Source: Candidatus Poribacteria bacterium (lineage in GTDB: Bacteria; Poribacteria; WGA-4E; GCA-2687025). Taken from it: a DNA stretch of 64,000 bases. Positions 35,309 to 44,153 of the stretch are shown one piece after another. The stretch is from assembly GCA_018644665.1 (NCBI GenBank), contig JABGQA010000081.1, forward strand, positions 1-64,000, given 5' to 3'. Numbering within the stretch: position 1 is the first letter of the stretch; the number at the start of each line of letters is the position of its first letter. The translations under genes were made by a program, and so were the position numbers. The notes under the pieces were generated by a model that was given only the letters and a program-made list of their open reading frames with translations, had not been told where the DNA came from and did not search any database.

Positions 35309-36079
35309 CTACGGCGGCAGGTCCGCGAGCGTTGTGAGCGCGCGTTGCTCGACGATGATCCCCTCCGACAGCCGCGCCGCCGCGTTCGTCGCCATCCACC
35401 CTAGCGCACGCTCTCCGTCCGTCTCCGTGTGCGCCGTGTAGTGGTCGAGGTACGCCTGACCGAACCGGGCCGCCGCATGCAGCACGGCGCGCCTACGGGG
35501 CGTGTCCGTGATGTGGTGGTGCGCGTGTCGGATGAGGATGAGAGAACGAGCTACATCGGCCATCGGGTCGCCTCGCGTCGCGTCCATCCAGTCGATGACG
35601 ACAGGCCCATCCCTCGTGAGGATGATGCTGTCGAGGTGGAAGTCCCCGTGACACAGCACCTCCCCTCGGGGCATCGCGTCCAGGCGGGCCAGCGCGGTGC
35701 GCTTCTGCGCCCCGGACAGGCCGTGAGCCCGGCCTATGCGGCGCGCAAGCTCGTCGTGTTGCGGCCCCAGCAGAGGCGCGCGATGGACGTGCAGACGCGC
35801 GTGCAGTTCAGCCAGCGCTCGCGCGGAGGGCTCCGGTCGGGCGAGGTCGACGGCGGCAGACATCGGATGGCCGTCGACGCGATCCATAAGTATCCCCGGC
35901 CGGCCGCGGTCTTCGAGTACCCCGTGCACGCCCGGGGCCGGCGCGCCGGAGTCGTGTGCCGCCTTAGTCTTGCGGGCCTCACGTTCCGCGACCTCGTACG
36001 TCCACCCGGTTCGGTAGAGCTTCAGAACCCGGTCGGAGCCCCACGCGTACACCTCCGCCGTCCGGCCCTCTGCAAGCAA
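35309..36079 (-). CDS. APH-fold phosphotransferase
   Basis: 256 residues. N-lobe strands (GRTAEVYAWGSDRVLKLY, with the ATP-contacting Lys in VLKLY) are followed by the catalytic loop VLCHGDFHLDSIIL and the metal Asp in VVIDWMDATRGDPMADVARS. This matches a family of small aminoglycoside-phosphotransferase-like kinases of unknown substrate. The start appears to be a TTG at 36079 with AAGGGCGAG just before it; no ATG fits. It begins 26 bases after the stop of the methyltransferase on the same strand, so the two form an operon. Resistance to an antibiotic is possible but not implied by context. Confidence 0.72.
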   Translation of the reverse strand: MLAEGRTAEVYAWGSDRVLKLYRTGWTYEVAEREARKTKAAHDSGAPAPGVHGVLEDRGRPGILMDRVDGHPMSAAVDLARPEPSARALAELHARLHVHRAPLLGPQHDELARRIGRAHGLSGAQKRTALARLDAMPRGEVLCHGDFHLDSIILTRDGPVVIDWMDATRGDPMADVARSLILIRHAHHHITDTPRRRAVLHAAARFGQAYLDHYTAHTETDGERALGWMATNAAARLSEGIIVEQRALTTLADLPP

Positions 36080-36105
36080 CTCGCCCTTGGTCGTCGTCTC
36101 GCCTC

Positions 36106-36915
36106 CTACGTGCGGCCTATGTGCAAGATGTGCTCGGACATCTCCGCGACGGCAGGATCATCAGACGCCGCGACGAGCGTGTCCATCCAGGCGTCCCATT
36201 TGTCCGAGTCGTCGGCGAGCCGGTTCGTGGCGTCGGAGAGCCCGGTCGAAAGGCTCTCGCACCCGACCAGCGCCAGCGTCTGCACGCCATGCGCTTCCAA
36301 CAGCGCGCGCAGTTCGTTCGCGGTGAAGAAGTGCCACGGCACGCCGCGGGGACCGAGGCCGTCCCCAGTACGCAGCAGGTCGCGGCCGTATGGGGCGGTC
36401 ATCTCGTCGCTGAAACGGGTCATGATGGTGCGCAGGACGGCCAGGCGCCCGACTACCGACGTCGCCACGATGCCTCCAGCCCTCGTCACGCGTGCGAGTT
36501 CTCCGACGGCCCTGTGGCGGTCGTCGGCATCCGGGAGATGCGTCAGCGGCCCGCCGAGACACAACGTGGCATCGAACAACGCCGAGTCGAAGCGCGACAG
36601 GTCGCGGATATCGCCGACGTCCGTTGCGGCAACGTTGGCGCGGACATCCTCGGGCTGTGCCGCGACCCGCTCGCGAGCCAGCGCCACACAGCCGGGCGAG
36701 AGATCTACAAGCGTCACTCGGTAGCCGGCGCGGCAGAGGGCGATCGTGTATCGGCCCGGCCCGCCACCCGCGTCCAGAATCGTCCCGGTCGGCGGGAGAT
36801 GGCGCCGCAGGTGGTGCATGGTGATGTCGAACTCGATGCGATGGTAAGCGTCGCGGTCGAGGCGATCCCACTCGTAGTCCGGGTCGTCGTTGTAAAGCTG
36901 CACTGCCGTCGGCAT
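36106..36915 (-). CDS. Class I SAM-dependent methyltransferase
   Basis: 269 residues. SAM motif I is ILDAGGGPGRYTIALCRAGY, followed by the acidic LVDLSPG and a motif IV-like DATLCLGGPLTHL. The middle section resembles the ubiE/COQ5-type fold. The substrate is not predictable. It is the first gene of a pair with the APH-like kinase, which raises the possibility that both act on the same small molecule, for example modifying a natural product; this is inference only. The ATG at 36915 is the first in frame and has no strong ribosome site. Confidence 0.8.
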   Translation of the reverse strand: MPTAVQLYNDDPDYEWDRLDRDAYHRIEFDITMHHLRRHLPPTGTILDAGGGPGRYTIALCRAGYRVTLVDLSPGCVALARERVAAQPEDVRANVAATDVGDIRDLSRFDSALFDATLCLGGPLTHLPDADDRHRAVGELARVTRAGGIVATSVVGRLAVLRTIMTRFSDEMTAPYGRDLLRTGDGLGPRGVPWHFFTANELRALLEAHGVQTLALVGCESLSTGLSDATNRLADDSDKWDAWMDTLVAASDDPAVAEMSEHILHIGRT

Positions 36916-36939
36916 CTTGGCCTCGCGTGGCGCCGATCG

Positions 36940-38037
36940 TCAGATGATCTCGAGGTAGTCGCGATCCGGGAGTTCCGGGAACGTCGGGGTGGGCAACGTC
37001 TGGTACCAGAACGCGACCGACGCGATGTCGTCCTGCATCGGTAGGTAACGCCCTTCGCTCCGCCAACCCAACGCCTGGATGGTCACGCGCAGATCCTCCT
37101 TGAAGCGGATGGGATCCATGACGTGCCAACGGTACATCGCGTGGCGGTGCTGCGCGCGGTAGGTCCCGTCCGGGCGGATGACTTGATGCATGCCCATGTA
37201 GGGCGTGGTGTACGTCTTGTACTCGCCGTCGACGTCCCAATTGTACGACCCGCCGAAGTAGTCCTCCGTGCCGGTGCCGCAGATGGTTGGGAACTCGTCG
37301 TCGCCGTCGAGGAAGAACTTGATCTCGCCCTCTCCCCACCAGCCGTCGTTGTTGACGCCCCATGCCATCGCCGTGCCGACGTACTGGCCGCGGCCCGTCA
37401 CGCCCTCGAGGATCGTGTGGACGCCCTTGTAGGGCAGCGGGTTGATGCGGCGGAACTGCGCGTGGAAGTACGCGAGGTCGTCCGGCACGGCGGCGAGAGT
37501 GTAGTTTATCTGGTAGTAGCAGGGCACGGTCTTGACGTCGCGGTTTTCGAGCGTGATGCGGCATCGCTTACGGAACGGCATCGGCCAGAAGCAGTTGAGC
37601 CCGCGGTTCGGGCAGACGTTGACGGCCAGGGAGTTGATGTCGGCGTGGCCCAGCTTTCGCCCGCCTCGGTCGTGCGCCCATCCTATCGCGAACAGGTCGC
37701 TATTCGGGCTCTCGACGGACGGCTGCTCCTGGTCGTCCCAGTAGAAACGGAGGATGGCGTCACGTCCCACGGCGCCGCCGAGCCAGATGCTCTGTATCTG
37801 CCCAGGCCCCTTGATGTCGGCGAGCGTGGCGGTTTCTCCCGGTTCCACGTTGATGCTCGGGGCGACCTTCCAGCCGAGGCCGAGGTCGCGCGCCGGGGCG
37901 GCTCCTGTGCCCTCCGTGGCCATGGCGCCGCGACCTTTCTCGCCGGTCGGGTTCTCGGCGCTGATGGACCTCGACTCGGCGTCCGACATGCGCGCCATGT
38001 CACCCATCCCCACCGCCAGGCCGCTGAATCCCATCAT
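36940..38037 (-). CDS. GH172 (DUF2961) family glycoside hydrolase
   Basis: 365 residues, normal for a single-copy DUF2961 protein. Hallmarks are WLGGAVGRDAILRFYWDDQ, AWGVNNDGWWGEGEIKFFLD and the catalytic segment CGTGTEDYFGGSYNW, whose Glu is expected to be essential. Characterised GH172 members act on fructofuranose or D-arabinofuranose linkages. The start at 38037 follows GGAGA; no signal peptide is present, so the enzyme acts in the cytoplasm or leaves by another route. It diverges from a TIM-barrel/OpgC gene pair, suggesting a glycan theme. The upstream extension of this frame to 39237 is antisense to the next gene and is not real. Confidence 0.85.
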   Translation of the reverse strand: MMGFSGLAVGMGDMARMSDAESRSISAENPTGEKGRGAMATEGTGAAPARDLGLGWKVAPSINVEPGETATLADIKGPGQIQSIWLGGAVGRDAILRFYWDDQEQPSVESPNSDLFAIGWAHDRGGRKLGHADINSLAVNVCPNRGLNCFWPMPFRKRCRITLENRDVKTVPCYYQINYTLAAVPDDLAYFHAQFRRINPLPYKGVHTILEGVTGRGQYVGTAMAWGVNNDGWWGEGEIKFFLDGDDEFPTICGTGTEDYFGGSYNWDVDGEYKTYTTPYMGMHQVIRPDGTYRAQHRHAMYRWHVMDPIRFKEDLRVTIQALGWRSEGRYLPMQDDIASVAFWYQTLPTPTFPELPDRDYLEII

Positions 38038-38217
38038 CTGCCGCGTCTCCAGTGAGTGTGCCGCATACCGTAGCGGAGGCGGGCGCGTTGAGGCAACGGC
38101 GTGTTCGTCGCGGCGTAGGCGGCGCGTTCGGAGGTTGTCGTTCCGTCGCCTAGAACGGATGATTACCGCGCCGTAGGGTCCACGACCAGATTGCCCCGAC
38201 GACCGAGAGGCGGAGCC

Positions 38218-39246
38218 ATGTCGCGTGCCAAGCTCATCGAATTCGGGTGGGATGAACCGGACCCCGCGTTCATGAAGAGCCACGTCGCGGAGATGCGCGC
38301 GACGCCGTTCGACGGGTGCGTCTTCCACCTCGTGGCCGACCACGTCGACCCACCGCCGAACTTCACGTGGCAGTGCTGGAGCGACGTGCGGTACGAGCGG
38401 TCGGCGTTCGACGCGAACGTCGCCGATCTCATCGCCGCGCGCGACGCTGGCGGCCTCGCCACGAACTTCCTGCGCTTCAACACGACACCCGCGAACATCG
38501 ACTGGTTCGACGACTTCTCCGCCGTGCTTCACAACGCGGAGGTGGCTGCCGATGTCGCGCGCGCGGGTGGGTGCGCGGGCATCCTCTTCGATATCGAGCA
38601 GTACAACGCGCAGCTCTTCGACTACTCGGCGCTCGGTGAGTCCACCGGGCGGTCGTGGGACGCGTACGCGGAGCAGGCGCGTCGTCGCGGGGCAGAGGTG
38701 ATGGACGCGTTTCAGCGCGGCTTCCCGGATCTCGGTGTGTTCCTGACGTTCGGCTATTGCCTGCCGTGGAACCAGATGACGCGGCGGGACGCGCCGCTGG
38801 AAGCAGTACCGTACGGCCTCCTGGCGCCGTTCCTCGACGGCATGGTCGACGCGTGCGATGGCGAGGCGACGCTCATCGACGGTCACGAGTCGTCCTACTC
38901 CTATCGCGAGCCGTCTCAGTTCGACGAGGCCCGCCGCAGGTTGGAGACAGACCTGCTTCCCATCGTCGGCGACCCCGCCCGGTACGCGGACGTGTTCGGC
39001 GTGGCGTTCGGGTTGTGGCTCGATTACGACTGGCGTGACAACGGCTGGGACGTAGACGACCTCGCGAGCAACCACCACCAGCCCGAGCAGTTCGGCGCCT
39101 GCCTGCGTCGCGCGCTCGACATCGCGGACGACTACGTGTGGATCTACACGGAGGCGCCCCGGTGGTGGTCCGAAGACGGGCCGGTCAAGCTGCCGGAGGC
39201 CTACGTGGACGCGATCACCGACGCGGTTGCGAGCCACGGGACATGA
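38218..39246 (+). CDS. Putative TIM-barrel glycosidase-like protein
   Basis: 342 residues without signal peptide. The pattern of strands is that of a beta/alpha barrel: LIEFGWDEPD at the start, GILFDIEQYNAQ (strand 4, possible acid Glu), VFLTFGYCLPW, EATLIDGHESSYSY and VWIYTEAPRWW (strand 7-8, possible second Glu). I do not recognise a numbered family; the paired Glu residues on late strands are what glycosidases of clan A show. The start at 38218 follows GGAG. The stop overlaps the start of the OpgC-like gene (ATGA at 39243), so the two are translationally coupled. Confidence 0.6.
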   Translation: MSRAKLIEFGWDEPDPAFMKSHVAEMRATPFDGCVFHLVADHVDPPPNFTWQCWSDVRYERSAFDANVADLIAARDAGGLATNFLRFNTTPANIDWFDDFSAVLHNAEVAADVARAGGCAGILFDIEQYNAQLFDYSALGESTGRSWDAYAEQARRRGAEVMDAFQRGFPDLGVFLTFGYCLPWNQMTRRDAPLEAVPYGLLAPFLDGMVDACDGEATLIDGHESSYSYREPSQFDEARRRLETDLLPIVGDPARYADVFGVAFGLWLDYDWRDNGWDVDDLASNHHQPEQFGACLRRALDIADDYVWIYTEAPRWWSEDGPVKLPEAYVDAITDAVASHGT

Positions 39247-40763
39247 AGACGCCGTTGCGGTACGAGGACACCGACCGCCGCGACCTCCGGTTCGATCTTC
39301 TGCGCGGGTATGCGCTGTTCGCGATGACCGTGGATCACCTGGACACGGGGCCGTCGTGGTTCTACGCCATCAGCGGCCGCGCGCAGTTCTACACGTCCGC
39401 GGCCGAGGGCTTCTACTTCATCTCGGGCGTCGTGCTGGGGATCATCTCGGCGCGGCGTGGTCTCGGCGAAGCTACGCGGTCGATCATGCGCCGCGCGTGG
39501 CAGCTCTACCTGACGGTGCTGGGCATCTCGCTGGGGTTCGCCGTGTACGGCTCGCTCACCCAGGCGGCGATGTGGGGGCGACCGCCCGACGACTGGTCGT
39601 TCGAGAGCGCGGCGCATTTCGTTGCGGCCGTGATGCTGCTGCGGGAGACGTTCCACGACGCGCAGATCATCGCGCTGTACGTTGTCACGATGCTGGCCGT
39701 GCCGCTCGCCGTGTGGGCGTGCCATGTAGGGCGAGGATGGCTCGTGCTCGTCGTCTCCGCCGTCGTGTACGTGCTTGGCGTGTTCTTCCGAGACCTCACA
39801 GACCTGCCGTTCGCGGTGGAGTTCCACCCCGCGACGTGGCAGGTCCTGTTCTTCGGGGGTCTCACGCTTGGGTTTCACAAGGACCGGGTACGCGGGTGGG
39901 TGGCCGCCGTCCCGCGACCGGCGCGGATCGCCGTCGTGTCGGCGCTGTTCGTCGCGGGTCTGTTCTTCCTGTGGGTCCATGCGACCGAGTACGCCGCCAT
40001 CCCCGACCTGCGCGAGCGACTGGGCGAACGCGGACACCTTCTGACGCCGTTGCGTCTCCTGTTCATCGCGCTGTATTTCGCGGTGTTCTTCCTGATCGCG
40101 CACCTGCTGTGGCGCTCGCTGCATCGCGCCTTAGGGTGGTTCCTGCTCCCGCTGGGGCAGAACTCTCTCTGGACGTTCACGGTGCACCTCGCTCTCATCG
40201 ACGTCGCGCTGAACGTGCCCATCTTCCGCGGCTCGGACAGCATCTGGCTGGGGACGCTGTGGCATGTCGTCATCCTGGGGATGCTTTGGGCCACGGTGAA
40301 GCTGCGGGGCGGCCGCGGGCCCGAGTTCCGCCGTCGGCGCGTGTGGGTCGCGCTCGGTCTGGTCGCCGCGTTCGTGATTGTCGTGACGCCGTTCGCCGGC
40401 GGTGAGCGGGGCGAAGAGCGGGAGCGCGAGGACCGGTGGGAGGAAGCCCACGAGCGCGGGTGGCGTCGATGGACCGCACACGCGGAGATCGAGCCGGAAG
40501 AGGCCGAGGAGCGCCTCGAGGACCCGCACGGCGAGTTCATGTACCTCGCCGATGACGTTCACCTGACCGCGTTCGACGACCCGGAGGGGAGTCGGTTCGA
40601 GCTGGTCATCCACGGGGAGTTCATGGGGATGCATCCCCTTGGCCTGGCCGACGAGGACGGAATCCGTCGCGCGGAACATGTGGCCCACGGCCGGCTGCTG
40701 CGCGTGGCGATTCTGCGCGGACGCTGGGCGACAATCGACCTACTCCCGGTCGAGCACGACTGA
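39243..40763 (+). CDS. OpgC-like membrane acyltransferase
   Basis: About 506 residues with some ten transmembrane helices followed by a charged C-terminal domain. DLRFDLLRGYALFAMTVDHL and FYFISGVVLGIISARRGL match the OpgC/acyltransferase-3 type, membrane enzymes that transfer succinyl or other acyl groups to osmoregulated glucans or other glycans. The C-terminal 110 residues (from ERGEEREREDRWEEAHERG on) are an unusual Glu/Arg-rich soluble domain not expected in OpgC. The start overlaps the previous stop by the ATGA arrangement. Together with that gene and the divergent GH172 gene this suggests glycan processing and decoration. Confidence 0.7.
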   Translation: MKTPLRYEDTDRRDLRFDLLRGYALFAMTVDHLDTGPSWFYAISGRAQFYTSAAEGFYFISGVVLGIISARRGLGEATRSIMRRAWQLYLTVLGISLGFAVYGSLTQAAMWGRPPDDWSFESAAHFVAAVMLLRETFHDAQIIALYVVTMLAVPLAVWACHVGRGWLVLVVSAVVYVLGVFFRDLTDLPFAVEFHPATWQVLFFGGLTLGFHKDRVRGWVAAVPRPARIAVVSALFVAGLFFLWVHATEYAAIPDLRERLGERGHLLTPLRLLFIALYFAVFFLIAHLLWRSLHRALGWFLLPLGQNSLWTFTVHLALIDVALNVPIFRGSDSIWLGTLWHVVILGMLWATVKLRGGRGPEFRRRRVWVALGLVAAFVIVVTPFAGGERGEEREREDRWEEAHERGWRRWTAHAEIEPEEAEERLEDPHGEFMYLADDVHLTAFDDPEGSRFELVIHGEFMGMHPLGLADEDGIRRAEHVAHGRLLRVAILRGRWATIDLLPVEHD

Positions 40764-40869
40764 GGGCCACGCGTGCCGCGCGTCCCTCTCGGCAGTAGAA
40801 TGTGGCGCAGTCGCGCCGTATGCCAACCTGCGCGATCCGGCCGTAGCGCACCGGGTCTGGAGCCCCACG

Positions 40870-43800
40870 ATGAAGCCTCGCACAGCCTGCCTTCGCTGCC
40901 TGGTGTCCATCCTCCCGTTGCTGCACATCGCGGGGGTTGCCGGAGGTCAGACGCTCACCTGGGAGCCGACCGCCGGTCCGTACGGTGGGACGGTCACCGT
41001 GCTGTACGAAGCGGCCGACGGCCTGCTGCTCGCCGGTACGGAGACGGCGGGTGTGTATGTGTCTGCGGACGGCGGCCTCACCTGGCGGCATTCGTCGGAA
41101 GGAATGGGGAACAGGTTCGTCCGTGCGTTCACGCATACGGACGATGCGCTGTTCGCCGGAACGAGCTCGCGTGGCGTGTATCGGTCGGAGGACGGCGGCG
41201 CCACGTGGGCGCGTACGGGCTACGGCCTCCGGGCGGCCGGGAACCTCGCGTCCGCCGGGGGACGGCTGCTCGCCACGGATTCCGCGCTCTGGGGGTTTCT
41301 GCAGTCGGATGACGGGGGCTCGTCGTGGGCGCTGGCGCCCGTCGCAACCGGGCCGGCGCTTGTGCATTCCGGCTCCCTCCATGGGTCGGGGAACACCCTC
41401 TACGCAGCTGGCACGGCTCCGAACGGATCGAGGGTCATATGGCGCTCCCGAGACGCCGGCGAAGGCTGGGAGCGGGGACTGGCAGCGTGGGGCCGGCCGC
41501 TAGGCTCCTTCCACGTCGAAGGCGACGCAGTCTATGTCGGGCAGTACGAGAGGATTCTCCGATCCTCGGATGGCGGGAACTCGTGGCAAGGGGGTCTGGA
41601 GCTAGGCTACTTGGCGATCGTCAACGCCTTAACCGGGAAGGACGGCCGCCTGTTCGTGGGCACGAAAACCGGTCTCTTCCGTATGAACGCGGATGGGGAG
41701 GGCATGGTCAGAACCGCCGTCCCTGGGCCCCGCGTGGATGTGCCCGCCGTGTTGGCCGTCGGCGACCACGTCGTCGCGGCCGTCAGAGGCTCCGGGCTCT
41801 GGCGAAGCGGCGATGGATTCGAGACCTGGGCGCAGATGGGTCTGGCGAACACGGATGTCCGACGGCTCGCCGCCGCCGACGGGATCGTCTACGCCGGCAC
41901 GGCGGGCGCCGTGGTGTTCCTGACTGGGGACCACGGCGACCGTTGGGTCTCCGTAGGCGCCGAGGCGGACGCCCTAGCGATCCTGGGGGCCGGCGGACGG
42001 ACGGTCTACGCCATGACTCAAACGGGTGTGATCAGATCAGATGACACGGGGAGCACGTGGCGCTCGGCGCCGGCGATGGACGCGCCCGCAGCAATGCTCA
42101 TCGAGCCGTCGGGGGTGACGCTCATCGGCGCGACGGGCGTACACCTGTCCACAGATGATGGAGCCACCTGGTCGTTGGTGGGTGCTTGGGATGCGAGCGT
42201 CCATGACATAGCCCGGACGGCCGAGGGCTACGTGGCCGCGGCGTCCGACGGCGTCCACCTGTCGAGCGCGAACGGAGCGCAGTGGCGGCCGACGGGCCTC
42301 TCAGGCGTCGGGGCCCATCACGTCTACTCGGACGCCGGAGTGCTGTGGGCGGCCACATCGTCCGAGCTGTTCCGCTCCGCCGACGCCGGCGAGACGTGGG
42401 CCCGCCTTCCCCTGGGCGGCCCCGACACGACAATCGAGGACATTACGGGCTCCAACGGGTATCTGTATGTGTCCGGCTCGGGCGGCGTGTTCGGCTCCGC
42501 CGATTTGGGCAACTCGTGGGCCGCGGTGGGCGCCGGCCTGCCCGACACGCGCGTGGCGGAACTCCTCGTGTATGACGGCATCCTCTACGCGGCGACGGAC
42601 AACGCGGGCGTATACCGAGCCGCGATCCCCGCCGCCGCAACGCCGAAGCTCACCATACTGTCCCCGGCGCCGGAACAGGTGGTTCCGGGAGAGGCCGGCG
42701 AGACGGTGTTGCGCGTCGCAACGCCGACAGGAGCAACGCGGTGGCATTGGCGGCTGGCCAGGCCGTTCGCGTCGACCGGAGCCGCAGGCGGGGCGCCCGG
42801 ACTGGCGACCGGCATCGATACCATAGAGGACCTCCCGGGCGGAACGCACACGGTCTTCGTCACACTCGTAGACGCCTCGGGGAACGTGCTCGACCCGGCG
42901 GCGCAGGATTCTGTGACGTTCCACGTCGCCGCCGATCCCGACGCGCCCGCCCCGGCGCAGCGTGTGCGCCACGCGTACGAGATGCCACGCGGCCTCAGCC
43001 TGTTCAGCCCCGTCCTCGACGGCGATCGCCTCCGCACGGCGGATGTGTCACTCGACCTCCCATCCACCGACGGCCTCCACGCGTCTCACCTGGCAGCGAT
43101 CGGTTCCACCGTCGTCGTCGACCTCGGCGAGGACGGCTTCCGCACGGTGATCGCACGCGACGGACGCATCCTGTACGGCGCGGATTTCCCGCTCTCGGGC
43201 GAGCGTGGCTACGTGGTGAACTTCCAGACGCCGCTGACCTTCACGCTGGAGGGAGAGCCCTACGGCACGCCGATCATCACGGACGCTGTTGCGGCCGCGC
43301 CGAGCGCCGCGCCGGAGGCGCTGTGGGCGTTCGCCGTCGGCGTGCGGGTCGTGGCGCCCTCGGCGTCCACGAGCGGCCTTCGCGCGCGGGTGCGTAACGC
43401 CCGAACTGGGGACGAACGCACGGCGCCCGTGGGCCCGGACGGCGTCGCCGTGATTGCGTTCGTCGACATGGACCGCGACCCGATGGTCGCGCTGGGCGAT
43501 GCACTCACGATCGACGTCCTCGCGACCGACGGGTGGGCGCTGGGGGCGGGCGTCACGACGCGCGTGTCTCCGGCCCTGCTGGCGGATGCTCATGCCGTGG
43601 CCGACATCTCCGTCGCGCCATCGCGCACCGCGTTGCTCGCGAACTATCCGAACCCGTTCAACCCGGAGACGTGGATGCCGTTCGAGTTGGCGGAGGGCGG
43701 GGATGTCACGTTGACGCTCTACAACGTCGACGGCCGCAGGGTACGCGCGATCGCGTTGGGCCGCCGCGAGGCCGGGTACCACGGCGCGCGGACGGGAGCC

Positions 43801-43914
43801 GTCCGATGGGACGGACGGAACGAGCAGGGCGAGGCGGTCGCGAGCGGCGCGTACGTCGCGGAGTTGCGCGTCGGCGCGACACGGTCGGCGCGACGTATCC
43901 TGCTTGTCCGGTAG
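40870..43914 (+). CDS. Secreted BNR/sortilin-type propeller protein with C-terminal sorting domain
   Basis: 1014 residues. The signal peptide (CLVSILPLLHIAGVAGG) is followed by at least ten BNR/Asp-box blades (SADGGLTWRHS, SEDGGATWARTG, SDDTGSTWRSA, SADAGETWARL and others, residues about 20-600) forming one or two propellers like those of photosystem II stability factor or Vps10 proteins. After a beta-sandwich region comes the shared terminal domain (NYPNPFNPETWMPF, WDGRNEQGEAVASGAY, ending RRILLVR). The start at 40870 has TGGAG seven bases upstream. A CCTCC/GGAGG hairpin immediately follows the stop. Surface binding is the likely role; no catalytic residues are recognised. Confidence 0.85.
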   Translation: MKPRTACLRCLVSILPLLHIAGVAGGQTLTWEPTAGPYGGTVTVLYEAADGLLLAGTETAGVYVSADGGLTWRHSSEGMGNRFVRAFTHTDDALFAGTSSRGVYRSEDGGATWARTGYGLRAAGNLASAGGRLLATDSALWGFLQSDDGGSSWALAPVATGPALVHSGSLHGSGNTLYAAGTAPNGSRVIWRSRDAGEGWERGLAAWGRPLGSFHVEGDAVYVGQYERILRSSDGGNSWQGGLELGYLAIVNALTGKDGRLFVGTKTGLFRMNADGEGMVRTAVPGPRVDVPAVLAVGDHVVAAVRGSGLWRSGDGFETWAQMGLANTDVRRLAAADGIVYAGTAGAVVFLTGDHGDRWVSVGAEADALAILGAGGRTVYAMTQTGVIRSDDTGSTWRSAPAMDAPAAMLIEPSGVTLIGATGVHLSTDDGATWSLVGAWDASVHDIARTAEGYVAAASDGVHLSSANGAQWRPTGLSGVGAHHVYSDAGVLWAATSSELFRSADAGETWARLPLGGPDTTIEDITGSNGYLYVSGSGGVFGSADLGNSWAAVGAGLPDTRVAELLVYDGILYAATDNAGVYRAAIPAAATPKLTILSPAPEQVVPGEAGETVLRVATPTGATRWHWRLARPFASTGAAGGAPGLATGIDTIEDLPGGTHTVFVTLVDASGNVLDPAAQDSVTFHVAADPDAPAPAQRVRHAYEMPRGLSLFSPVLDGDRLRTADVSLDLPSTDGLHASHLAAIGSTVVVDLGEDGFRTVIARDGRILYGADFPLSGERGYVVNFQTPLTFTLEGEPYGTPIITDAVAAAPSAAPEALWAFAVGVRVVAPSASTSGLRARVRNARTGDERTAPVGPDGVAVIAFVDMDRDPMVALGDALTIDVLATDGWALGAGVTTRVSPALLADAHAVADISVAPSRTALLANYPNPFNPETWMPFELAEGGDVTLTLYNVDGRRVRAIALGRREAGYHGARTGAVRWDGRNEQGEAVASGAYVAELRVGATRSARRILLVR

Positions 43915-44153
43915 CCTCCTCCCGGAGGCGGGTCGACGGGCGCCGCCGGGCGCGGAAGGCGTGAGGACAGGACGCCGGCGCCACGCCCTGCCCTCCCAGG
44001 TCTGAGTTCCTCGTGAAATCGTGGGCACGGAGCGCGCCGTAGGGTGCCCTTGCAGTGTGAGGCCGTGCACGCAGGCGGCCGCGACCAGGTCTCCGTTGCG
44101 TTGGGCGCAGGCCTCGTCTGATCGTTCTGTGACACGCCGTCGTGGAGGCCGCC

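Noticed and set aside
36161-37564. Minus-strand frame overlapping the methyltransferase and GH172 genes
   Set aside because: Overlapping two well-supported genes in another phase; composition is Arg-rich as expected for a shadow frame.
38038-39237. Upstream extension of the GH172 frame
   Set aside because: Runs antisense through the TIM-barrel gene; the ribosome site and the family start are at 38037.
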